Source: Pseudomonas sp. 14P_8.1_Bac3
Lineage (GTDB): Bacteria > Pseudomonadota > Gammaproteobacteria > Pseudomonadales > Pseudomonadaceae
Length of the DNA stretch: 64,000 nucleotides
Assembly: GCF_025466085.1 (NCBI RefSeq)
Contig: NZ_JANLOD010000010.1
Coordinates: 101,821 to 165,820 of the forward strand
Direction: 5' to 3'
Part shown: one piece after another, positions 7,789 through 17,450 of the stretch
How positions within the stretch are numbered: the stretch's first letter is position 1
Layout: each line of letters starts with the position of its first letter
Translations under genes and position numbers: made by a program
Notes under the pieces: generated by a model
Seen by the model: only the letters and a program-made list of their open reading frames with translations
Databases searched by the model: none
Told to the model about the DNA's origin: nothing

Positions 7789-10236
7789 TCAGCGGACCTT
7801 TCCTTCGGCCAGCGCCAACTCCTCTTTGTCGAAATCATCGACGTCAATCACCTTGCGCCGCGCCACTTCGGCATTTCGCAGGTTTTGCGCTTCCACCGGT
7901 TGCAGTACGCCCGCCTCCAGCGCGGCATCGACGGCATTTTCCCCGGCAGACGGTTTGACTTGACCGCTTTTGAGCGCCACATGCAGTTTTTTATGCAGGG
8001 GCTGCGCGGCGTTCAACAAGTCGCACGCGTGTTGCAGGGCGCCCACGGCGTCGTCGGCTGATTGCGGACGGAAGCAGCCACCCAGCAATTCCTCGAGGGT
8101 CGGATCGCCCTTGGCCCGGCCAATGACCGCAGCCACTTCGGCACCGAGTTTGTCCGACGGCCCTTTGTGGCGACGACCGAACGGGAACACGATCACCCGT
8201 AACAGACAACCCAGCACCTTGTTCGGGAAATTGGTCAGCAGTTCATCCAGCGCGCGCTCCGACTGGCCGAGGCTTTCTTCCATGGCCCAGATGAACAGCG
8301 GCGCCATGTGTTCCGGCGAGTCGAGGTCGTGATAACGCTTGAGCGCGGCGGAGGCGAGGTACATGTTGCTGAGCACGTCCCCCAAGCGCGCCGACAGGCG
8401 TTCGCGGCGTTTCAATTCGCCGCCCAGCAACATCATGCTCAGGTCGGCGAGCATGGCGAACGCCGCGGCCTGACGGTTGAGCGCACGGAAGTAACCCTGA
8501 CTGAGCGTGTTGCCTGGCGCGTGTTCGAAGTGGCCGAAACCCAGGTTGAGCACCAGCGTGCTGGCGGCATTGCTCACGGCAAAACCGATGTGCTGGAGCA
8601 GCAGGCCATCGAACTCGACGAGGGCCTGATCCTTGTCTTCGCGACCGGCGAGGGCCATTTCCTTCAGGACGAACGGATGGCAGCGAATCGCACCCTGGCC
8701 GAAGATCATCAGGTTGCGCGAGAGGATGTTCGCACCTTCCACGGTGATGAAGATCGGCGCGCCATTCCAGCTGCGGCCTAGGTAATTGTTCGGCCCCATG
8801 ATGATCGCCTTGCCGCCGTGAACATCCATGGCGTGGCTGATGCACTCGCGGCCGCGTTCGGTCAGGTGATACTTGAGAATCGCCGACAGCACCGATGGTT
8901 TCTCACCCAGATCCACCGCATTGGCGGTGAGCATCCGCGCCGCGTCCATCATCCAGGCATTGCCGCCGATGCGCGCCATGGCTTCCTGAATACCTTCGAA
9001 TGCCGACAGCGGCACGTTGAACTGCTCACGAACCTGCGCGTATTGACCGGTCACCAGACTGGTGAACTTCGCTGCGCCGGTGCCGACCGCCGGCAATGAA
9101 ATCGAACGCCCGACCGACAGACAGTTCATCAGCATCATCCAGCCTTTGCCGAGCATGTCCTGGCCGCCGATGAGGAAGTCCAGCGGGATGAACACGTCTT
9201 TGCCGGAGTTCGGACCGTTCATGAACGCCGCGCCCAAAGGCAAGTGACGACGGCCGATTTCAACGCCCGCAGTGTCGGTCGGAATCAACGCCAGACTGAT
9301 GCCCAGGTCTTCTTTATCGCCGAGCAAGTGATCAGGGTCATAGGCCTTGAACGCCAGGCCGAGGAGGGTGGCGACCGGGCCGAGCGTGATGTAACGCTTC
9401 TCCCAATTCAGGCGCAGGCCAAGGGTCTCCCGGCCTTCCCATTCGCCTTTGCAGATCACGCCGCTGTCGGGCATCGAACCGGCGTCGGAGCCGGCCAGTG
9501 GCCCGGTCAAGGCGAAGCACGGGATGTCATCGCCGCGTGCCAGGCGTGGCAAGTAATGATTGCGTTGTTCGTCGGTGCCGTAATGCAACAGCAGCTCGGC
9601 CGGACCGAGGGAGTTGGGGACCATCACGGTGGAAGCGAGGTCGCCGCTGCGGGTTGCCAGTTTCATCGCCACCTGGGAGTGAGCGTAGGCAGAAAAGCCC
9701 TTGCCGCCGTATTCCTTGGGAATGATCAGGGCGAAGAAGCCGTTTTCCTTGATGTGCGCCCAGGCTTCGGCGGGAAGGTCCATGTCCTGGCCAATCTGCC
9801 AGTCACTGACCATCGCGCAGAGCTCGTCGGTCGGGCCGTCGATGAAGGCCTGTTCCTCTTCGGTCAGATGCGCTTTCGGGTAGGACAGCAGCTTGTCCCA
9901 GTCCGGACGGCCGCTGAACAGTTCGCCGTCCCACCACACCGTGCCGGCGTCGATGGCGTCGCGTTCGGTTTCCGACATCGGCGGCAGGGTTTTCTGGAAC
10001 CAGTTGAACAGCGGCGCACTGAAGTATTTACGGCGCAGGTCGGGTAGCAGCAAAGGCGCCGCGACGGCGGCGATCAACAGCCACAACACCAGCAGCAACC
10101 AGCCCGGCGCGCGACTGAAGGCGCCCATTGCCACCACATAAACGGCAACGATGCACAGGGCGGGCAGCGGGGCGATGCGGCGGTGGGCTAAATACGCAAT
10201 CCCGACAACCAGAACCAGTATCCACAACAGCAGCAT
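7789..10236 (-). CDS. fadE: Acyl-CoA dehydrogenase FadE
   Basis: Catalyses the first, FAD-dependent step of fatty-acid beta-oxidation (acyl-CoA to trans-2-enoyl-CoA), passing electrons to ETF. The predicted 815 residues match the long enterobacterial FadE (about 814), not the 380-residue short type. It starts with two membrane segments (MLLLWILVLVVGIAYLAH and VAVYVVAMGAF), followed by the acyl-CoA dehydrogenase N, middle and C domains and the extra C-terminal domain typical of FadE. GGAGG lies seven bases before ATG 10236, so the upstream ATG at 10269 is rejected. Its electron acceptors, ETF and ETF-QO, are encoded at the right end of this window. Confidence 0.93.
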   Translation of the reverse strand: MLLLWILVLVVGIAYLAHRRIAPLPALCIVAVYVVAMGAFSRAPGWLLLVLWLLIAAVAAPLLLPDLRRKYFSAPLFNWFQKTLPPMSETERDAIDAGTVWWDGELFSGRPDWDKLLSYPKAHLTEEEQAFIDGPTDELCAMVSDWQIGQDMDLPAEAWAHIKENGFFALIIPKEYGGKGFSAYAHSQVAMKLATRSGDLASTVMVPNSLGPAELLLHYGTDEQRNHYLPRLARGDDIPCFALTGPLAGSDAGSMPDSGVICKGEWEGRETLGLRLNWEKRYITLGPVATLLGLAFKAYDPDHLLGDKEDLGISLALIPTDTAGVEIGRRHLPLGAAFMNGPNSGKDVFIPLDFLIGGQDMLGKGWMMLMNCLSVGRSISLPAVGTGAAKFTSLVTGQYAQVREQFNVPLSAFEGIQEAMARIGGNAWMMDAARMLTANAVDLGEKPSVLSAILKYHLTERGRECISHAMDVHGGKAIIMGPNNYLGRSWNGAPIFITVEGANILSRNLMIFGQGAIRCHPFVLKEMALAGREDKDQALVEFDGLLLQHIGFAVSNAASTLVLNLGFGHFEHAPGNTLSQGYFRALNRQAAAFAMLADLSMMLLGGELKRRERLSARLGDVLSNMYLASAALKRYHDLDSPEHMAPLFIWAMEESLGQSERALDELLTNFPNKVLGCLLRVIVFPFGRRHKGPSDKLGAEVAAVIGRAKGDPTLEELLGGCFRPQSADDAVGALQHACDLLNAAQPLHKKLHVALKSGQVKPSAGENAVDAALEAGVLQPVEAQNLRNAEVARRKVIDVDDFDKEELALAEGKVR

Positions 10237-10485
10237 ATTTAATCCTCCGTGAAACAAGGGCAAAAACAACCTTCAGAGCTTAGACGGCATCCGCAAAACA
10301 GGGTGGTCAGAGCGATGGGATTGAAATCGTGGGAAACCTTCGATGAGTTTTGTCGGACCGGTTGGCAGCCGCCGGGGCAAATCGTTCGTTGAGCGGGCGG
10401 CTAAGCGTCCAGGTTTGGCCGATACGTCGTTATCTCCGTGCTGAAGCTGTCGCTAGACTCGTGGCATCTTCAGGAGATTGTTCTC
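10237..10485. other. Divergent intergenic region
   Basis: 249 bases between the divergent fadE and transglutaminase-like genes. It must hold promoters for both. I looked for a PsrA-type GAAAC-N2-4-GTTTC site and found only GAAAC and GTTTT nine bases apart around 10332-10350, which does not fit the motif. Confidence 0.5.
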
Positions 10486-11145
10486 ATGCACGAGTATCTG
10501 AGTCCCGGCCGCTTCATCGATAGTGACCACCCGTCGGTGGTGGAGTTCGCCGAAAAACATCGTGGCAGTAGCCGCAATCCGCTCGAGCAAGCCATCAACC
10601 TCTATTACGCGGTGCGCGAGGCCGTGCGTTACAACCCTTACACGTTCAGTCGCGATCCGGTCACCTTGCGCGGCAGTTATGCGCTGGCGACGGGCGAAAG
10701 CTATTGCGTGCCCAAAGCCACGCTGCTGGCCGCTGCGGCCCGGCATTGCGGGGTTCCCGCGCGGATTGGCTTGGCGGATGTGCGCAATCATTTGTCGACC
10801 CCTCGTTTGCTGCAATTGCTTAAAAGTGACGTGTTCGCCATGCATGGTTATACCGAGCTGTACCTGAACGGCCGCTGGGTCAAAGCCACGCCGGCGTTCA
10901 ACCAGCAACTGTGCGAACTGTTCAACGTGGCACCGCTGGAATTCGACGGCATCAACGGCAGCGTTTTCCATCCGTTCAATCGCGACGGCGCGCAGTTGAT
11001 GGAATACCTGGTTGACCACGGCCAATTCACCGACGTGCCGGAAAAGTTCTTCTTCGAGCACCTGGAAAAGTGCTACCCGCATCTGTTCAGCGAGCAACTG
11101 CCGCCGCTGCTGGGGGACATGCAGAGCGATTTGAGTCGCGCCTGA
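10486..11145 (+). CDS. Transglutaminase-like cysteine peptidase-fold protein
   Basis: A 219-residue cytoplasmic protein of the transglutaminase-like superfamily. Candidate catalytic residues are Cys74 in TGESYCVPKA and His120 in FAMHGYTELYL. At the third position, where a W-x-x-x-D-P pattern is usual, it has WVKATPAF, so Thr135 stands in place of Asp. Function is unknown. AGGAG lies nine bases before ATG 10486, which is preferred over the start at 10438. It lies 43 bases before a GST gene and is divergent from fadE, as in PAO1 PA2814-PA2813 (from memory). Confidence 0.8.
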   Translation: MHEYLSPGRFIDSDHPSVVEFAEKHRGSSRNPLEQAINLYYAVREAVRYNPYTFSRDPVTLRGSYALATGESYCVPKATLLAAAARHCGVPARIGLADVRNHLSTPRLLQLLKSDVFAMHGYTELYLNGRWVKATPAFNQQLCELFNVAPLEFDGINGSVFHPFNRDGAQLMEYLVDHGQFTDVPEKFFFEHLEKCYPHLFSEQLPPLLGDMQSDLSRA

Positions 11146-11188
11146 TCCGGCGTATGCTGCCTGCGCATTCATCCATAAAGAGGCGGTC

Positions 11189-11812
11189 ATGCTGAAGATC
11201 TGGGGTCGGAAAAATTCGTCGAATGTCAGGAAACCTTTGTGGGCTGCCGAGGAACTGGGCCTGGCCTATGAAGCCATCGATGCCGGCGGTGCCTTTGGTG
11301 TCGTCGATACGCCGGAATACCGTGCGATGAACCCCAACGGCCGTGTGCCGGTCATTGAGGATGACGGCTTCGTGTTGTGGGAATCCAACGCCATCGTGCG
11401 TTACCTGATGGCCCTCCACGCCAGCGACACCGCCTGGTATCCGGCGGACCTGAAAGTTCGCGCCGCCGCCGACAAATGGATGGACTGGACCACGTCAAGT
11501 TTTGCCGGCCCGTTCCGCACGGTGTTCTGGGGTGTCCTGCGCACGCCGGCGGACAAACAGGACTGGCCGGCCATTCACGCCGCGATCAAGGAATGCACCG
11601 AGCTGCTGTCGATGGCTGATCAGGCGCTGGCGGTCAAACCGTACTTGTCGGGCGACGAGATCGGCATGGGCGACATTCCCCTCGGCAGTTTCATTTATGC
11701 CTGGTTCGAGATGCCGATCGAGCGTGCGCCGCAGCCCCATCTGGAAGCCTGGTATGCACGTTTGAAACAGCGTCCGGCCTACAAGAAAGCCGTCATGACC
11801 GCGTTGACTTAA
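11189..11812 (+). CDS. Glutathione S-transferase family protein
   Basis: A 207-residue cytoplasmic GST. The thioredoxin-fold half (residues 1-80) has SSNVRKPLWAAEELGL with the glutathione-contacting Ser, the cis-Pro in NGRVPVIEDDG and the ES pair in LWESNAIVRYL. The helical half follows. AAGAGG lies seven bases before the ATG. It forms a likely short operon with the transglutaminase-like gene. Substrate unknown. Confidence 0.92.
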   Translation: MLKIWGRKNSSNVRKPLWAAEELGLAYEAIDAGGAFGVVDTPEYRAMNPNGRVPVIEDDGFVLWESNAIVRYLMALHASDTAWYPADLKVRAAADKWMDWTTSSFAGPFRTVFWGVLRTPADKQDWPAIHAAIKECTELLSMADQALAVKPYLSGDEIGMGDIPLGSFIYAWFEMPIERAPQPHLEAWYARLKQRPAYKKAVMTALT

Positions 11813-11945
11813 TACTCACTATCGACACACTTGACTGTACTTGTGTGGCGGCGACAAGCACCATTGCGTTCATGTGCTGCGGTTGTATTGTTCGCCGCCC
11901 GCCCTTATTGATCTCTTTCATCCCTTCTTGGTGCATAAATCCGAT

Positions 11946-12878
11946 ATGAGTTCCGCTCTGTCCATCCGGCAGCTAACCAAAACCTACGGCAACGGTTTCC
12001 AGGCCCTGAGTGGTATCGATCTGGACGTCGCCGAAGGTGACTTTTTCGCCTTGCTCGGCCCGAATGGCGCCGGCAAATCCACGACCATCGGCATTCTCTC
12101 GACCCTGGTGAACAAGACCAGCGGCACGGTGAATATCTTTGGCCACGACCTGGACAAGAATCCTGCGCAGCTCAAGCGCTCCATCGGTGTCGTGCCGCAG
12201 GAATTCAACTTCAACCAGTTCGAAAAAACCTTCGACATCGTCGTGACCCAGGCCGGTTACTACGGCATCCCGCCGAAAGTCGCCAAGGAACGCGCCGAGC
12301 AGTACCTGACCCAGCTCGGCCTGTGGGACAAGCGAGATGTACCGTCGCGTTCCCTGTCCGGTGGCATGAAGCGCCGCTTGATGATCGCTCGCGCCCTGGT
12401 TCACGAACCGCGCTTGCTGATCCTCGACGAGCCGACCGCGGGGGTGGACATCGAGCTGCGTCGTTCGATGTGGACGTTCCTGACCGAACTGAACCAGAAA
12501 GGCATCACCATCATCCTCACCACGCATTATCTGGAAGAGGCTGAGCAGCTGTGCCGCAACATCGGCATCATCGACCACGGCACCATCGTCGAGAACACCA
12601 GCATGAAGCAGCTGCTTAGCCAGTTGCATGTGGAAACCTTCCTGCTCGACACGAAAAACACCCTGAGCGTCGCGCCGCAGTTGCTCGGCTACCCGACCAA
12701 ATTGCTCGACGCACACACCCTTGAAGTCCAGGTCGATAAAGCCATGGGCATCACCGCGCTGTTCACCCAACTGGCGCAGCAGAACATCGAAGTGTTGAGC
12801 CTGCGTAACAAAACCAATCGCCTCGAGGAGTTGTTCGTGTCCCTGGTGGAGAAAAATCTGTCGAAGGTGGCGGTATGA
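11946..12878 (+). CDS. ABC-2 type exporter, ATP-binding subunit
   Basis: A 310-residue ATPase of the drug/polysaccharide export type. The Walker A is GPNGAGKST, the signature LSGGMKRRL, the Walker B LLILDEPTAGVD, and the switch His is in ILTTHYLEEAEQL. It pairs with the permease that starts inside its stop codon (four-base overlap). The ATG at 11946 has only a weak ribosome site; an in-frame start at 11841 would add 35 residues that do not look like ABC protein. Substrate unknown; the family includes NodI-like and multidrug exporters. Confidence 0.93.
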   Translation: MSSALSIRQLTKTYGNGFQALSGIDLDVAEGDFFALLGPNGAGKSTTIGILSTLVNKTSGTVNIFGHDLDKNPAQLKRSIGVVPQEFNFNQFEKTFDIVVTQAGYYGIPPKVAKERAEQYLTQLGLWDKRDVPSRSLSGGMKRRLMIARALVHEPRLLILDEPTAGVDIELRRSMWTFLTELNQKGITIILTTHYLEEAEQLCRNIGIIDHGTIVENTSMKQLLSQLHVETFLLDTKNTLSVAPQLLGYPTKLLDAHTLEVQVDKAMGITALFTQLAQQNIEVLSLRNKTNRLEELFVSLVEKNLSKVAV

Positions 12879-13654
12879 GTTCCGAGCTGCAACCCAACCT
12901 CGTTGCCCTCAATACCATCGTTTACCGCGAGGTCCGGCGCTTCACCCGGATCTGGCCGCAGACGCTGCTGCCACCGGCGATCACGATGGTTCTGTACTTC
13001 GTGATTTTCGGTAACCTCATCGGTCGGCAGATCGGTGACATGGGTGGTTTCACCTACATGGAATACATCGTGCCGGGGCTGATCATGATGTCAGTGATCA
13101 CCAACTCCTACGGCAACGTGGTGTCGAGTTTCTTCGGCAGCAAGTTCCAGCGGTCCATCGAAGAGTTGATGGTCTCGCCGGTGTCGCCGCACACCATTCT
13201 GATCGGCTACACCCTGGGCGGCGTGCTACGCGGGTTGATGGTCGGGGTGATTGTGACGCTGCTGTCGATGTTCTTCACCAAACTGCAGGTGCATCATCTG
13301 GGCGTGACCGTTCTGGTGGTGGTACTGACGGCGACGATCTTCTCGCTGCTGGGGTTCATCAACGCCGTGTTTGCGCGAAATTTTGATGATATTTCGATCA
13401 TTCCGACGTTCGTGCTGACACCGCTGACTTACCTGGGGGGCGTGTTTTATTCGATCTCGTTGTTGCCGCCGTTCTGGCAGACGGTGTCGCTGGCCAACCC
13501 GGTATTGCATATGGTCAATGCGTTCCGTTACGGGATTCTCGGGGTGTCGGATATCAAGATCAGCGTGGCGATTACGTTCATGCTGGTGGCGACGGTCGTG
13601 TTGTATATCGGTTGTGCGCGGTTGTTGGTGAGTGGGCGCGGGATGCGCACCTAA
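12875..13654 (+). CDS. ABC-2 type exporter, membrane subunit
   Basis: A 259-residue inner-membrane protein with six hydrophobic segments and the ABC-2 signature region (LTPLTYLGGVFYSISLLPPF). It overlaps the ATPase gene by four bases (ATGA), so the two are translationally coupled and form one exporter. Its N-terminus (NTIVYREVRRFTRIWPQTL) is the usual cytoplasmic amphipathic helix of this family. Confidence 0.93.
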   Translation: MSSELQPNLVALNTIVYREVRRFTRIWPQTLLPPAITMVLYFVIFGNLIGRQIGDMGGFTYMEYIVPGLIMMSVITNSYGNVVSSFFGSKFQRSIEELMVSPVSPHTILIGYTLGGVLRGLMVGVIVTLLSMFFTKLQVHHLGVTVLVVVLTATIFSLLGFINAVFARNFDDISIIPTFVLTPLTYLGGVFYSISLLPPFWQTVSLANPVLHMVNAFRYGILGVSDIKISVAITFMLVATVVLYIGCARLLVSGRGMRT

Positions 13655-13680
13655 CCGGTTTTTCGAACTGTACGCGATCC

Positions 13681-13796
13681 CTGTAGGAGCGAGCATGCTC
13701 CGGGCGGCGTTCCGACGATCGTCGTCAACGATAACGCGTGCAGCATGAATGAACGCAGTGGACCTGGGTCCATCGCCAGCATGCTGGCTCCTACAG
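13681..13796. repeat. REPIN-like inverted pair of REP sequences
   Basis: CTGTAGGAGCGAGCATGCTC at 13681-13700 is repeated in inverted, slightly diverged form (GCCAGCATGCTGGCTCCTACAG, 13775-13796, given here to its outer edge) about 75 bases on. This is the usual structure of a REPIN in fluorescent pseudomonads. It fills the gap between the convergent exporter and DUF2062 genes. Confidence 0.75.
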
Positions 13797-13799
13797 GGT

Positions 13800-13830
13800 A
13801 AAAAGGCCTCCCATTCCAGGAGGCCTTTTT
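13800..13830. terminator. Bidirectional terminator
   Basis: A-tract, AGGCCTCC / GGAGGCCT arms with a short loop, then T5. It is placed between convergent genes. Confidence 0.85.
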
Positions 13831-13835
13831 GCATT

Positions 13836-14354
13836 TCATTGCATCCGCTTTTTCTTCCGCCGCGCCCACTGCCGAGTCACCCACCACCGCCAATACAGCA
13901 TCACTAGACAATAGGCGAGCGCCCCCAGAACCAGCCCCGTCACCACCGAACCCAGCAAAAACGGTCGCCACAGCGTTGACAGTTCGCCGCTGATCCATTC
14001 CCAGGTCAATTCATCCGGCAGGTGCCGCGCGGGCACGTCCATCAGCCAGGCACCGGTCTGATAGGTGCAGAAAAACACGGCCGGCATGGTAATCGGGTTG
14101 GTCAGCCAGACCAGGCTGACCGCAATTGGCATGTTGCCGCGGACCATGATCGCCAGAACGGCGGCCACCAGCATCTGCAATGGAATGGGCAGGAACGCTG
14201 CGAACAGGCCAACCGCCATGGCGCGCGCGACGGAGTGGCGGTTGAGGTGCCAGAGGTTGGGGTCATGCAACAGGGTGCCGAGAAAGCGTAAGGACTTGTG
14301 TTCCCTGATGCTGGTCGGGTCTGGCATGTATCGTTTGAATAAGCGCCGGGGCAT
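13836..14354 (-). CDS. DUF2062 membrane protein
   Basis: A 172-residue inner-membrane protein with the DUF2062 pattern: a basic N-terminus (MPRRLFKRYMPDP), LWHLNRHSVARAMAVGLFAAF, the conserved LTNPITMPAVFF segment and two or three further membrane helices, ending in a very basic tail (RRKKKRMQ). Function is unknown. ATG 14354 with GAGA eight bases upstream is preferred to the ATG at 14426. It is divergent from comEC, as in PAO1 PA2985/PA2984 (memory). Confidence 0.85.
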   Translation of the reverse strand: MPRRLFKRYMPDPTSIREHKSLRFLGTLLHDPNLWHLNRHSVARAMAVGLFAAFLPIPLQMLVAAVLAIMVRGNMPIAVSLVWLTNPITMPAVFFCTYQTGAWLMDVPARHLPDELTWEWISGELSTLWRPFLLGSVVTGLVLGALAYCLVMLYWRWWVTRQWARRKKKRMQ

Positions 14355-14490
14355 AAGGCATCTCGGTCGGTTAAGGCGGCAAGTATGTCTGGATTCTATG
14401 AGCCGCCCATTCAGACTTTGTGACAATTAATAACGACGCGGGTGCTGTGTGCCGGCTATGCCTAGGAGAGGGACTCTCAAGGACGGGCGT

Positions 14491-16713
14491 ATGCGCACAG
14501 GGATGATGGCGCTGGCGTTGGGTCTGCTGGCCCTGCGGTTTTTGCCGGTGTTACCGCCGGTCTGGTTATGGCTGGTGTTGCCCGTAACGGGTTTGATGTT
14601 GCTGCCGTTCAGGACGTATCCATTGGCGTTTTTCCTGTTCGGTTTCAGCTGGGCGTGCGCTCATGGGCAGTGGGCACTGGATGATCGACTGCCCGCCAGT
14701 CTCGATGGCGAAACCCGCTGGGTGGAAGGTCGGGTGACGGGTTTGCCGCACAACAGTGAAGGGGTGGTGCGTTTCGAGCTGGCGGATGCGCGCTCGCGAC
14801 AGGCACCGTTGCCGCGACTGATGCGTCTGGCCTGGTACGGCGGACCGCCGGTCAACAGTGGCGAACGCTGGCGGCTGGCGGTGAAGTTGAAGCGTCCCGC
14901 CGGGCTGCTCAACCCCCATTCGTTCGATTACGACGCCTGGCTGCTGGCGCAAGGCATCGGCGCAACCGGAACCATCAAGGACGGCCAGCGACTCAGCGAA
15001 GCCCGCTGGGCGTGGCGCGATGGCATCCGCCAGCGCCTGCAAGCCGTGGACGCCCAGGGACGCGCCGGCGCCCTGGCGGCACTGGTGCTGGGAGATGGCG
15101 CCGGGCTCAGTCGTGAGGACTGGCAGGTGTTGCAAGACACCGGCACCGTGCACCTGCTGGTAATTTCCGGACAGCACGTCGGTCTGCTGGCCGGCGTGGT
15201 GTATCTGCTGATCGCCGGGCTGGCACGCTACGGTGTGTGGCCGAAGCGCTTGCCGTGGTTGCCTTGGGCGTGCGGACTGGCGTTCGCGGCGGCCCTCGGC
15301 TACGGACTGCTGGCGGGGTTCGACGTGCCGGTGCGGCGCGCTTGCGTCATGATCGGCCTGGTGCTGTTGTGGCGCCTGCGCTTTCGCCACCTCGGCGCCT
15401 GGTGGCCGTTGTTGCTGGCGCTCAATGCAGTTCTGCTGCTGGATCCGCTGGCGAGCCTGCAGCCGGGTTTCTGGCTGTCCTTCGCCGCGGTGGCGGTGTT
15501 GATCTTCACCTTCGGCGGTCGCTTGGGCGCCTGGCGGTGGTGGCAAACCTGGACGCGTGCGCAATGGTTGATCGCGATCGGCCTGGGTCCGTTGCTGTTG
15601 ATGTTGGGATTACCGATCAGCCTCAGTGGACCGCTCGCCAATCTGCTGGCGGTGCCCTGGATCAGTCTGCTGGTCTTGCCACCGGCCTTGCTCGGGACGC
15701 TTTTGTTGCCGCTGCCGTATGTGGGCGAAGGCTTGCTGTGGCTGGCAGGCGGGCTGATCGACTGGCTGTTCAAGGGCCTTGGATTATTGGCGGGGTACAT
15801 GCCTGCGTGGGTGCCCGCGGCGATTCCAGGGTGGGCATCGGCACTGGGCGTCCTCGGCGCCTTGCTGTTGTTGATGCCCCGTGGCGTACCGCTGCGTCCG
15901 TTGGGTTGGCCGCTGCTGCTATTACTGGTTTTTCCGCCCCGCCCCTTGCTGCCCGAAGGCATTGCTGAAGTCTGGCAGCTGGATGTCGGCCAGGGATTGG
16001 CCGTCTTGGTGCGAACCCGCCATCACACGCTGTTGTATGACACCGGGCCGCGCTTCGGCGATTTCGATCTCGGCGAGCGCGTGGTGCTGCCCACTCTGCG
16101 CAAGCTGGGCGTGGACGGGCTCGACCTGATGTTGCTCAGCCACGCCGACGCCGATCATGCCGGTGGTGCGCGGGCGGTGGCCAGCGGGCTGCCGGTGAGG
16201 CAAGTGCTCAGCGGCGATCCGTTGGCGCTTCCCGACGAATTACACGCCGAGGCTTGCCAGAGCGGCCAGCAATGGGCCTGGGACAACGTGCGTTTCCAGC
16301 TCTGGCAATGGCCTTCCGCGGCGGACAGCAACCAGAAGTCCTGTGTCCTGCAAATCGAAGCCAATGGCGAGCGCCTGTTATTGACCGGCGATATCGACAC
16401 CGGCGCCGAGCGCGCGCTGCTCGACAGCCCGCTGGCCGTGCCTACCGATTGGCTGACGGCGCCGCACCACGGCAGCCGCAGTTCATCCTCGATGGCGTTG
16501 CTCGCCGGGTTGCAACCCAAAGCGGTGTTGATCTCGCGCGGCCAGGGAAATTCGTTCGGTCACCCGCATCCCACGGTCATGGCCCGCTACCGGAAACGCG
16601 GCATGGCGATCCATGACAGCGCCGAGCAGGGCGCCATTCGTCTGCACCTCGGGCGCTTCAAACCGCCGTGGTCGATGCGTCAGGAACGGCGTTTCTGGCG
16701 GGCTGCGCCATAA
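14491..16713 (+). CDS. comEC: ComEC/Rec2 DNA-uptake channel protein
   Basis: A 740-residue polytopic inner-membrane protein for passage of single-stranded DNA during natural transformation. The order is N-terminal membrane helices and a small soluble domain (about 20-170), the competence membrane domain with the hallmark VLVISGQHVGLLAG-type stretch (HLLVISGQHVGLLAG, residue about 228), then a C-terminal metallo-beta-lactamase domain with SHADADHAGG and PHHGS metal-binding motifs. AAGGA seven bases before ATG 14491 sets the start. The frame is intact, so the gene looks functional even though many pseudomonads are not known to be naturally competent. Confidence 0.93.
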   Translation: MRTGMMALALGLLALRFLPVLPPVWLWLVLPVTGLMLLPFRTYPLAFFLFGFSWACAHGQWALDDRLPASLDGETRWVEGRVTGLPHNSEGVVRFELADARSRQAPLPRLMRLAWYGGPPVNSGERWRLAVKLKRPAGLLNPHSFDYDAWLLAQGIGATGTIKDGQRLSEARWAWRDGIRQRLQAVDAQGRAGALAALVLGDGAGLSREDWQVLQDTGTVHLLVISGQHVGLLAGVVYLLIAGLARYGVWPKRLPWLPWACGLAFAAALGYGLLAGFDVPVRRACVMIGLVLLWRLRFRHLGAWWPLLLALNAVLLLDPLASLQPGFWLSFAAVAVLIFTFGGRLGAWRWWQTWTRAQWLIAIGLGPLLLMLGLPISLSGPLANLLAVPWISLLVLPPALLGTLLLPLPYVGEGLLWLAGGLIDWLFKGLGLLAGYMPAWVPAAIPGWASALGVLGALLLLMPRGVPLRPLGWPLLLLLVFPPRPLLPEGIAEVWQLDVGQGLAVLVRTRHHTLLYDTGPRFGDFDLGERVVLPTLRKLGVDGLDLMLLSHADADHAGGARAVASGLPVRQVLSGDPLALPDELHAEACQSGQQWAWDNVRFQLWQWPSAADSNQKSCVLQIEANGERLLLTGDIDTGAERALLDSPLAVPTDWLTAPHHGSRSSSSMALLAGLQPKAVLISRGQGNSFGHPHPTVMARYRKRGMAIHDSAEQGAIRLHLGRFKPPWSMRQERRFWRAAP

Positions 16714-16811
16714 TCGCGGGTGATTGAAGCCCGACCGGATGCGACATCACGGTCTTCGGTGCGTCACCCCCCTATGGTAGAGTGGCGCACTTTTTCGAGG
16801 GGACTGACACT

Positions 16812-17450
16812 GTGTGGGAATTGGTCAAATCCGGCGGCTGGATGATGCTGCCGATCATTCTGAGTTCCATCGCGGCCATGGCGATCGTCGCCGAGCGTCT
16901 GTGGACCCTGCGAGCCAGCCGTGTGACCCCGGAGCATCTGCTCGGCCAGGTCTGGGTGTGGATCAAAGACAAGCAACTCAATAAAGAAAAACTCAAGGAA
17001 TTGCGCGCCAACTCGCCGTTGGGCGAGATCCTGGCGGCGGGCCTGGCCAACTCCAAGCATGGTCGCGAGATCATGAAAGAGTGCATCGAAGAAGCCGCGG
17101 CACGGGTGATTCACGAACTCGAGCGCTACATCAATGCCCTCGGCACCATCGCCGCCATGGCTCCGCTCCTGGGATTGCTGGGCACCGTGCTGGGCATGAT
17201 CGACATTTTCAGCGCGTTCATGGGGTCGGGCATGACCACCAACGCCGCGGTACTGGCCGGTGGTATCTCCAAAGCGCTGATCACTACCGCTGCGGGCCTG
17301 ATGGTCGGTATCCCGTCGGTGTTCTTCCACCGTTTCCTGCAACGCCGGATCGATGAACTGGTGGTCGGTATGGAGCAGGAAGCGATCAAACTGGTCGAGG
17401 TGGTGCAGGGTGACCGTGACGTGGACCTGTCCGAGGGCAAAAAAGCGTGA
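16812..17450 (+). CDS. exbB: ExbB/TolQ-family proton channel subunit
   Basis: A 212-residue inner-membrane protein that, with ExbD, couples the proton gradient to outer-membrane processes. It has an N-terminal membrane helix (MMLPIILSSIAAMAIVAERLW), a long cytoplasmic part, and two further helices including the conserved APLLGLLGTVLGMIDIF pore helix. The GTG at 16812 with GAGGGG nine bases upstream is the likely start. It overlaps exbD by four bases. No tonB is adjacent, so the partner protein is unknown. Confidence 0.9.
   Translation: MWELVKSGGWMMLPIILSSIAAMAIVAERLWTLRASRVTPEHLLGQVWVWIKDKQLNKEKLKELRANSPLGEILAAGLANSKHGREIMKECIEEAAARVIHELERYINALGTIAAMAPLLGLLGTVLGMIDIFSAFMGSGMTTNAAVLAGGISKALITTAAGLMVGIPSVFFHRFLQRRIDELVVGMEQEAIKLVEVVQGDRDVDLSEGKKA

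Noticed and set aside
10332..10350. GAAAC and GTTTT pair upstream of fadE as a PsrA site
   Set aside because: The spacing is nine bases and the second half-site is imperfect; the PsrA motif needs two to four bases.
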